DNA from: Clostridia bacterium
GTDB taxonomy: Bacteria; Bacillota_A; Clostridia; Oscillospirales; Acutalibacteraceae
Length of the DNA stretch: 12,307 nucleotides
Direction of reading: 5' to 3'
Assembly (NCBI GenBank): GCA_024699005.1
Contig: JAILQN010000008.1
Span: 1-12,307, forward strand
The position numbers and the translations under genes are program-made. The notes beneath the pieces are model-generated. The model did no database searches and was not told the DNA's origin. It was given only the letters and a program-made list of their open reading frames with translations. Of this stretch, positions 7,630-12,307 are shown piece after piece (within the stretch, counting starts at the first letter, position 1; each line of letters opens with the position of its first letter).

Positions 7630-8179
7630 ACTTATTCGTTCCGACAGGAAAACTCTGGGCATAGAGGTAAAATACCCTGACGAAGTCATCGTCAGGGCGC
7701 CTTTATGGGTCAGACAGAGAGAAATAGACGAATTCGTGAGCAGCCGCGAAGAGTGGGTGCGCGTCTCTGTCGAAAAGCTGCGAAAAAGACATGAAGTCTT
7801 GGCCGCAGCCGCTCCGACTGAAAAGTTCACCGCAGATGAAATACAGGCGCTCGCAGATAAAGCACTTGCCTATATTCCCGGCAGGGTCAGTCATTTCGCG
7901 CCGCTGGTGGGAGTCAGTTACGGCAGGATCACGATCCGCAATCAGCGTTCGCGCTGGGGCAGCTGTTCCTCACAGGGAAATCTCAATTTCAACTGTCTGC
8001 TGATGCTCATGCCGCCGGAGGTCATCGACAGCGTGGTAGTGCATGAGCTCTGCCACAGGCTGGAGATGAACCACTCGCCCCGGTTTTACGAAAACTGTTT
8101 AAGAGTCATGCCCGATTATTACAAATGGAGCAAATGGCTCAAGACGAACGGTCCGGGGATAATGGCGAGGATGATATGA
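7619..8179 (+). CDS. YgjP-like (DUF45) zinc metallopeptidase-domain protein
   Basis: A 186-residue cytoplasmic protein of the YgjP/DUF45 family, related to SprT/WLM metallopeptidases. The diagnostic block is complete: QRSRWGSCSSQG, then LNFN, then the zinc motif HELCH at 142-146 with E143 as likely general base, followed by H152 in NHSPRFYE. The N-terminal ~60 residues have the usual YgjP lead-in (VIVRAPLWVRQREIDEFV). Family members are predicted zinc proteases, but physiological substrates are largely unknown. The gene starts 11 nt inside the end of transporter B with only a weak ribosome binding site, so it is the last, translationally coupled gene of the operon. It could be a housekeeping passenger or could process a membrane partner; the latter is inference. 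Its stop codon directly abuts heptamer element 2. Confidence 0.93.
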   Translation: MKYKLIRSDRKTLGIEVKYPDEVIVRAPLWVRQREIDEFVSSREEWVRVSVEKLRKRHEVLAAAAPTEKFTADEIQALADKALAYIPGRVSHFAPLVGVSYGRITIRNQRSRWGSCSSQGNLNFNCLLMLMPPEVIDSVVVHELCHRLEMNHSPRFYENCLRVMPDYYKWSKWLKTNGPGIMARMI

Positions 8180-8297
8180 GAGTGGAGAGTGAAGAGTGGA
8201 GTTGTGGGTTTTCGTCTTGTATATACCCGTATCAGACTGTTAAACAACAAGCTGACTGCAGCGAATAACTCTACTCTCCACTCTCAACTCTTCACTC
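8180..8297. repeat. Inverted pair of heptamer-repeat arrays (element 2) at a convergent gene junction
   Basis: The left array, 8180-8200, is three tandem heptamers (GAGTGGA, GAGTGAA, GAGTGGA) starting one base after the metallopeptidase stop codon. The right array, 8270-8297, is four heptamers in inverse orientation; reverse-complemented they are GAGTGAA, GAGTTGA, GAGTGGA, GAGTAGA. It ends 4 nt before the stop codon of the histidine phosphatase gene on the other strand. The arms can pair across a ~69-nt AT-richer core. The layout is the same as element 1 and the units are close: rotated, they are GRACAGY there and GRAGAGT here. It may act as a structured convergent-transcript boundary, but there is no T-tract of a normal terminator. 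No gene is seen in 8180-8301. Confidence 0.72.
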
Positions 8298-8301
8298 CGA
8301 A

Positions 8302-8955
8302 CTATGTTCTCATCCACTCCGGCAGATGCGACGTGTCGTTGATCTTTTTCATTTTTACCCGCCGTTGTCCGTTGAATACGTAGAACGCGAACAGGTTTAC
8401 GCAGGTGTTGCCCTGCGCTGTCTTTACATTATCATTGAACGGTATATTCATAATCGAGCCGATAAGCAGCCCGTTTATCTCTCCGTGAGCTGCGATCAGA
8501 ACGTTGAAATCACGGCTTTTCGCGCTGCCGTCGAAGTCCGTAAAGCCGGATTCATAGGCGTCGCGCTTCACAAGAGTTTCTATACAGTATTCCGCCCGTT
8601 CTCTGTCCGAAGAAAAAGCTCTTGCCCTGAGTGATGAAAAAACCGCTCCGGGGCAGTATCGTTCTATCACGGCGGGGTCCTGTTCAAAGTCCGGCGAAGT
8701 GCCGCACTCGCAGAGTTCCGGGATGATATTCACAACAGCGCCATGGACCTGACATCTTGCCACTGCCGCGGCGGTTTCGACAGCGCGGGACAGCGGACTT
8801 GACAAGATGCGGTCAAAACGCACGGTTTTCAACGCATTCCCAAGGCAGTCCGCCTGCAGTCTGCCCTTATGCGACAGCTCCGGATCCGGAGCGTCCGCAG
8901 GGGCTTCTCCGGAATTCGATACGGATTCGCCGTGACGTACTATGTAAAGATTCAT
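8302..8955 (-). CDS. Histidine phosphatase family protein (phosphoglycerate mutase-like)
   Basis: A 217-residue cytoplasmic protein of the histidine phosphatase superfamily, which removes or transfers phosphate through a phosphohistidine. Catalytic residues are visible: the RHG motif at R7-H8-G9 with H8 as nucleophile, R57 in SSPLSRAVETA, a candidate acid at E80 or E83, and the second histidine H157 in AAHGE. The general layout fits a broad-specificity phosphatase rather than glycolytic mutase, and the substrate is unknown. It is the second gene of a minus-strand pair: its ATG overlaps the stop codon of the metallophosphoesterase gene as ATGA (8952-8955), and the ribosome binding site is weak, so translation is probably coupled. 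The end of the gene abuts heptamer element 2. Confidence 0.9.
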   Translation of the reverse strand: MNLYIVRHGESVSNSGEAPADAPDPELSHKGRLQADCLGNALKTVRFDRILSSPLSRAVETAAAVARCQVHGAVVNIIPELCECGTSPDFEQDPAVIERYCPGAVFSSLRARAFSSDRERAEYCIETLVKRDAYESGFTDFDGSAKSRDFNVLIAAHGEINGLLIGSIMNIPFNDNVKTAQGNTCVNLFAFYVFNGQRRVKMKKINDTSHLPEWMRT

Positions 8956-10073
8956 TTGCCCGTTTTTATGTTCATTATATCCCGGTCAATACCCGAGACG
9001 GTGCGATGGGTAATCGACTTTATTCCGTCCGATCCTATCCTGATGACCGTGCCGCCGTCAAATCCCGGTTGGTAGCCGGAAGCTTTGTCCACCTTCAGAC
9101 AGTAGGTCATCCTTATGCCGTCGTACATGATCGAAAAGTCGTTCATGTGCTCGTGTCCGCAGAAAATATAGCTTGTGCCCGCGTCTTTAAGAGCGGCGAA
9201 AACTCCGCGCTGGACAGGATTTCCTTCGGCGTCGCGCTCGCAGCAGATCTTTTCGTTCAGTTTGCCGCCGGCGTCAAATTCGGGCAGCCATACTTTTTTG
9301 TCCGCGTCCCACGCGGCGTCATAAGCGTACTGATACTCCGGCAACGGGATATGGAAAAAGACGCTTGTTTCGCCGAGACGCCCGGCTTCTCTAAGTCCGT
9401 CTGCCGCCCACCGGAACCATCCGACCTGAGTGGAATTGAGCTGGGAGTGATGAGAATCTGTCATAAAGACCGTTTCGACTACTCTGCCGTTCTCGGTTAT
9501 ATTTATAATATAGTTCCCGCATCCCATTGCGGGATCGCCTTTTTTGAAAAGGCAGTATTCCGAGGTCAGCATCACGTCCGCGAGATAGTTGAGATCGCAG
9601 TTTGCCTCGTCGTCGTGATTGCCGTAAACCGGCGCCCAGGGCACTCCTATGGAATCCATAAGAGCGGTAAAACGCTCTATAGCACCTTTTGTGGAGTCGC
9701 CGCAGACTATGTCTCCCGTGACGGTGATCAGATCCGGAGAATACTGCTTTGCGAGTTTTTCTATCGTGCGCTCCGCGTCAAAAGCGAATAACGTGCGGTA
9801 ATCGTAGTCAGAGAAATGAGTATCTGTGATATTCAGAATGACAAAGTCCCTGTCCGGCTGCTTCTCGAGTGTGAACACTTCGTCGGCGTCAAAAGCGGCG
9901 GAGGGATCAAACACGTCCTCCGACGGTTCACCGGAGTATTTCGCGGCAAGGATCTCCTTGCGGTCCTTTAAAAGTTTGGTTTCGCGTTCAAGGCTTCCGC
10001 TTGCGGCGCCGAGAGAGAAAATGTTCTGAAAGAACATAATAAAACAGGTCAGTATTGCCCAGAATGCAGTCAT
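8952..10073 (-). CDS. Membrane-anchored Dcr2-like metallophosphoesterase
   Basis: A 373-residue calcineurin-like phosphoesterase with all metal-binding motifs: D84-x-H86 (ITDTHF), G120-D121, GNHD at 151-154, H241 (FFHIPLPEY) and GHEH at 306-309. The phrases VPWAPVYGNHDDE, MTDSHHSQ, VGWFRWAAD and HIPLPEY are characteristic of the Dcr2-like branch, related to purple acid phosphatases; that subfamily call is from memory of the family. Residues 3-24 are a hydrophobic segment without an obvious cleavage site or lipobox. The enzyme is probably anchored at the membrane with its catalytic domain outside, separated by a charged linker (29-75). The substrate is unknown; a phosphomonoester or diester outside the membrane is likely. 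The start is supported by GGAGG (10080-10084 on the complementary strand) 6 nt upstream. It is the first gene of the minus-strand pair, with a promoter at 10111-10139. Confidence 0.9.
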   Translation of the reverse strand: MTAFWAILTCFIMFFQNIFSLGAASGSLERETKLLKDRKEILAAKYSGEPSEDVFDPSAAFDADEVFTLEKQPDRDFVILNITDTHFSDYDYRTLFAFDAERTIEKLAKQYSPDLITVTGDIVCGDSTKGAIERFTALMDSIGVPWAPVYGNHDDEANCDLNYLADVMLTSEYCLFKKGDPAMGCGNYIINITENGRVVETVFMTDSHHSQLNSTQVGWFRWAADGLREAGRLGETSVFFHIPLPEYQYAYDAAWDADKKVWLPEFDAGGKLNEKICCERDAEGNPVQRGVFAALKDAGTSYIFCGHEHMNDFSIMYDGIRMTYCLKVDKASGYQPGFDGGTVIRIGSDGIKSITHRTVSGIDRDIMNIKTGK

Positions 10074-10110
10074 GGTGAACCTCCGATTTTTCTATAATAC
10101 AGATGAATCC

Positions 10111-10139
10111 ACAATAACATAGTGTTACAGATTTATCAA
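10111..10139 (-). promoter_or_regulatory. Promoter for the minus-strand phosphoesterase/phosphatase operon
   Basis: Reading the complementary strand, a -35 box TTGATA (10139-10134, 5/6) is separated by 17 bp from a -10 box TATTGT (10116-10111, 4/6). Initiation would fall near 10104, leaving a ~30-nt leader that contains the GGAGG ribosome binding site. It is predicted from consensus match only. Confidence 0.5.
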
Positions 10140-10186
10140 TGCTGTTTTGTAACATTTTTGAAAACATAATACACAAAAAGTTAACA
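10115..10186. promoter_or_regulatory. Cluster of TAACA/TGTTA sites in the divergent promoter region (possible operator)
   Basis: TAACA occurs at 10115-10119, 10150-10154 and 10182-10186, and its complement TGTTA at 10123-10127. The first and last-named form a 13-bp palindrome, TAACA-TAG-TGTTA (10115-10127), overlapping the minus-strand -10/spacer. The heptamers TGTTACA (10123-10129) and TGTAACA (10148-10154) form a perfect 7-bp inverted repeat flanking the minus-strand -35 box. This is the sort of layout a repressor or activator of both divergent operons would use. The region is AT-rich, so chance is possible. Confidence 0.35.
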
Positions 10187-10194
10187 GAATATTA

Positions 10195-10223
10195 TTGTTG
10201 TGTTCACATATGAGTGCTATAGT
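10195..10223 (+). promoter_or_regulatory. Promoter for galT
   Basis: TTGTTG (10195-10200, 3/6) and TATAGT (10218-10223, 5/6) are separated by exactly 17 bp. Initiation would fall near 10230, about 22 nt before the galT ATG. A short palindrome, TGTG-TT-CACA (10199-10208), overlaps the end of the -35 box and could be regulatory. Confidence 0.5.
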
Positions 10224-10252
10224 TACCTTAAGTTCAAACTTTCGGAGGCAAT

Positions 10253-11752
10253 ATGAACGTATACAGGGCAATAAACGCGCTGCTTGATTACGGCGTTTCA
10301 AGGGGACTGCTTAAAGCCGAGGACAGAGTCTATTCGCGCAATATGCTTCTGCATGAATTGAGACTCGATTCTTTCACCGATGAGCACGCGGAAGGGGAAT
10401 TCCCGCTGGAGGATATCCTCGCCGTTCTGCTTGACGATGCCTGCGCACGCGGTGTGTGCGACGACAGCGTCACTTTCCGCGACCTGCTGGACGCCAAGCT
10501 GATGGACTGTCTTATGCCACGTCCGTCCGAGGTCATAGCGAAATTCCGCGCGGACTATGCGGAATCGCCGGAAAAAGCCACAGACAACTACTATAAATTC
10601 AGCCGCGACACCGACTATATCCGCCGTTACCGCATCAGAAACGATATCAAGTGGGTCACAAAAACCGAATACGGCGATATCGACATCACGATCAATATGT
10701 CCAAGCCCGAAAAGGACCCGCGGCTTATCAAGCTTGCCGGAAAAGCCGGGAAGGCGGAGAAATATCCCGCCTGCGCTCTCTGCGCGGAGAACGAAGGGTA
10801 TTACGGCAGAGTGGACAACGCCGGACGTTCGAGTCACAGGATGATCCCGATCAAGGTGCAGGGGCAGGATTGGTTCTTCCAGTATTCGCCTTACGTCTAT
10901 TTCAACGAGCACAGCATCTTTCTGAACGCCGTTCACACTCCGATGATAATCGACAGGAACGTATTCATCAAGCTGCTCGATATCATCAAATTCCTTCCGC
11001 ATTATTTCGTCGGGTCCAATGCCGGACTGCCGATAGTCGGGGGCTCGATACTCGCTCACGAGCATTTTCAGGGCGGGCGTTACGAGTTCGCTATGGCGAA
11101 AGCGCCTGTGGAGCGCGGGTTCTCCATGGCCGGATTCCCGGATATCTCTGCCGGCATAGTCAAATGGCCCATGAGTGTTATCAGGGTATCCGGAGCCGAT
11201 CCCGACAGGGTAGTCGACGCTGCCGACAAGATCCTGAAGACCTGGAAGGGCTATACGGATGAGAGCGCATTCATCTTCGCCAATACGGACGGCGAAGAGC
11301 ATAACACCGTAACTCCCATAGCCCGCAAGCGCGGCGATAATTACGAGATCGATCTTGTTCTGCGCAATAACACCGTAACGGATGAATATCCGGACGGACT
11401 GTACCACGCTCATCCGGAGTATCACCATATAAAGAAAGAGAATATCGGACTTATCGAGGTCATGGGGCTCGCGGTCCTGCCGTCCCGCCTCAAATACGAG
11501 ATGGAGGCTCTGCAGACAGCGCTTCTTGAAGGCGCGGACCTTCGCGCGGATGACGGGACGGCGAAGCACGCCGACTGGGCGGAGGATATTGCCGCAAAGC
11601 ATCCGGAAATGAACTCGGACAATATCGGCGGGATCTTCCGCGACGAGATAGGTCTGGTATTTACCGAGATCTTAGGCAACTGCGGAGTGTTCAAACGGAC
11701 CGAAGAGGGAATGAAACAGTTCGATAGGTTTGTCAGCGCTTTGAGCGTGTGA
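10253..11752 (+). CDS. galT: UDP-glucose--hexose-1-phosphate uridylyltransferase, Firmicutes-type (class II)
   Basis: Leloir pathway enzyme that exchanges UMP between UDP-glucose and galactose-1-phosphate, giving glucose-1-phosphate and UDP-galactose; cytoplasmic. The 499-residue length and overall sequence match the Firmicutes galT family, which is longer than the ~350-residue E. coli-type enzyme. The N-terminus (INALLDYGVSRGLL, SRNMLLHEL) is typical. The active-site block GLPIVGGSILAHEHFQGG contains H269-E-H271-F-Q273, where H271 corresponds to the nucleophilic second His of the HxHxQ motif. CALC (C174, C177) precedes ENEGYYGR. The start has GGAGG at 10244-10248, 4 nt upstream. It is followed after 22 nt by an SGNH hydrolase gene with no terminator between, so they are probably co-transcribed. 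No galK or galE is in the window. Confidence 0.97.
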   Translation: MNVYRAINALLDYGVSRGLLKAEDRVYSRNMLLHELRLDSFTDEHAEGEFPLEDILAVLLDDACARGVCDDSVTFRDLLDAKLMDCLMPRPSEVIAKFRADYAESPEKATDNYYKFSRDTDYIRRYRIRNDIKWVTKTEYGDIDITINMSKPEKDPRLIKLAGKAGKAEKYPACALCAENEGYYGRVDNAGRSSHRMIPIKVQGQDWFFQYSPYVYFNEHSIFLNAVHTPMIIDRNVFIKLLDIIKFLPHYFVGSNAGLPIVGGSILAHEHFQGGRYEFAMAKAPVERGFSMAGFPDISAGIVKWPMSVIRVSGADPDRVVDAADKILKTWKGYTDESAFIFANTDGEEHNTVTPIARKRGDNYEIDLVLRNNTVTDEYPDGLYHAHPEYHHIKKENIGLIEVMGLAVLPSRLKYEMEALQTALLEGADLRADDGTAKHADWAEDIAAKHPEMNSDNIGGIFRDEIGLVFTEILGNCGVFKRTEEGMKQFDRFVSALSV

Positions 11753-11774
11753 TCTGATAAAAAAGGAGACAAAT

Positions 11775-12307
11775 ATGGATCAGTTTTTCGAGAACGGACA
11801 GATAGTGCTTTTTCAGGGCGACAGCGTGACCGACTGCGGGCGCAACAGACGCAACCGCGACGGCTCCCTGGGCGGGATAACCCCGCGCAATATGGCGCTT
11901 GGCAGCGGTTATCCGCTGAAGATCAAGCTGATGTACGATATACTTTATAAAGAGAACAAGGTGCGCTTCATCAACCGCGCCGTCTCCGGCGACCGCGCGC
12001 GCAATCTGGTGGAGAGGTACGAAAGGGACGTCAAGGCGGTCCGCCCCGATTTTATGTCGGTGCTTATCGGCGTGAACGATACGTGGCGTCGTTATGACAG
12101 CAATGATCCGACGACCGCCGAACAGTTCCGAAGCGATTACGACACCTTCCTGGATATGGTCAAGGTGGATTTTCCGGATATAGGGCTTCTGATAATCGAA
12201 CCCTTCGCATTTACGCAGCATCCCGACAGGCTGGGCTGGGACGAGGATCTCGGTGAAAAACGTGCGGTTTCGAAAGAACTCGCGGAAAAATACGGCGCTT
12301 ACTTTAT
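11775..12307 (+). CDS. SGNH/GDSL hydrolase (3' end cut off by the window)
   Basis: The first 177 codons of an open frame that continues beyond the window. It shows SGNH-family blocks: block I GDSVTD (15-20) with S17 as nucleophile, block II glycine G72 in AVSGDRARNL, and block III GVND (99-102) with N101. The block V D-x-x-H lies beyond the end. Such proteins are esterases or deacetylases; many in gut Clostridia act on acetylated carbohydrates, but the substrate cannot be read here. There is no signal peptide, so it should be cytoplasmic. The ATG has AAAGGAG at 11762-11768, 6 nt upstream, and lies 22 nt after galT, suggesting one operon and a role in processing esterified sugars, which is inference. 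Confidence 0.9.
   Translation, partial: MDQFFENGQIVLFQGDSVTDCGRNRRNRDGSLGGITPRNMALGSGYPLKIKLMYDILYKENKVRFINRAVSGDRARNLVERYERDVKAVRPDFMSVLIGVNDTWRRYDSNDPTTAEQFRSDYDTFLDMVKVDFPDIGLLIIEPFAFTQHPDRLGWDEDLGEKRAVSKELAEKYGAYF

Noticed and set aside
8216..8241. Small hairpin CTTGT/ACAAG inside element 2 as a terminator
   Set aside because: The stem is only 5 bp and AT-rich without a T-tract.
8757..9791. 344-residue plus-strand frame opposite the phosphatase/phosphoesterase pair
   Set aside because: It crosses the boundary of two real overlapping minus-strand genes whose catalytic motifs are complete; its own translation shows no domain.
10298..11602. 434-residue open frame on the minus strand, antisense to galT
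   Set aside because: It is a shadow of an unmistakable galT gene; no motif, no ribosome binding site logic.

Overview
The window looks like a chromosomal piece of a gut-type Firmicute (Bacillota, class Clostridia, probably an Oscillospirales- or Christensenellales-like lineage). The evidence is strong AAAGGAG/GGAGG ribosome binding sites, a Firmicutes-type (class II) GalT, a Cof-like HAD phosphatase, BspA-type leucine-rich repeats, moderately GC-rich genes and AT-rich intergenic promoters. The lineage is inferred from protein style only. There are no rRNA or tRNA genes, CRISPR arrays, insertion sequences or phage genes.

Left part (16-2285, + strand): a Cof-like HAD phosphatase and a cytoplasmic metallophosphoesterase. 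They are separated by a 206-bp gap that holds an inverted pair of heptamer-repeat arrays. The left array runs into the end of the HAD gene and encodes its last residues.

Central part (2293-8179, + strand): a four-gene, tightly packed unit. It encodes a GPH/MFS_2-type transporter A, a single-pass membrane protein with an extracellular BspA-type leucine-rich repeat domain, a second divergent transporter B with a ~265-residue soluble C-terminal extension, and a YgjP-like (DUF45) zinc metallopeptidase. Three of the four genes overlap a neighbour. A well-formed promoter (TTGCAA-17-TATAAT) is followed within about 20 nt of its predicted start site by a strong intrinsic terminator. Only 21 nt separate that terminator from the first start codon. 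The operon therefore seems to be expressed only by read-through, which suggests attenuation. This unit is the best candidate for an undescribed system. Both transporters lack the helix-2 acidic cation-site residues of MelB, and their pairing with a membrane-anchored LRR protein suggests a surface recognition/uptake or sensing complex. That function is inference.

Right part: a convergent junction (8180-8301) carries a second inverted heptamer-repeat element whose unit resembles that of the first. Next comes a two-gene minus-strand operon: a membrane-anchored Dcr2-like metallophosphoesterase, transcribed first, and a histidine phosphatase, overlapping by ATGA. A divergent AT-rich promoter region (10074-10252) separates it from a plus-strand operon. 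That operon starts with galT (Leloir pathway uridylyltransferase) and continues into an SGNH/GDSL hydrolase cut off by the window end. The right half thus looks like sugar metabolism and ester or phosphate removal, consistent with a carbohydrate-using gut bacterium.
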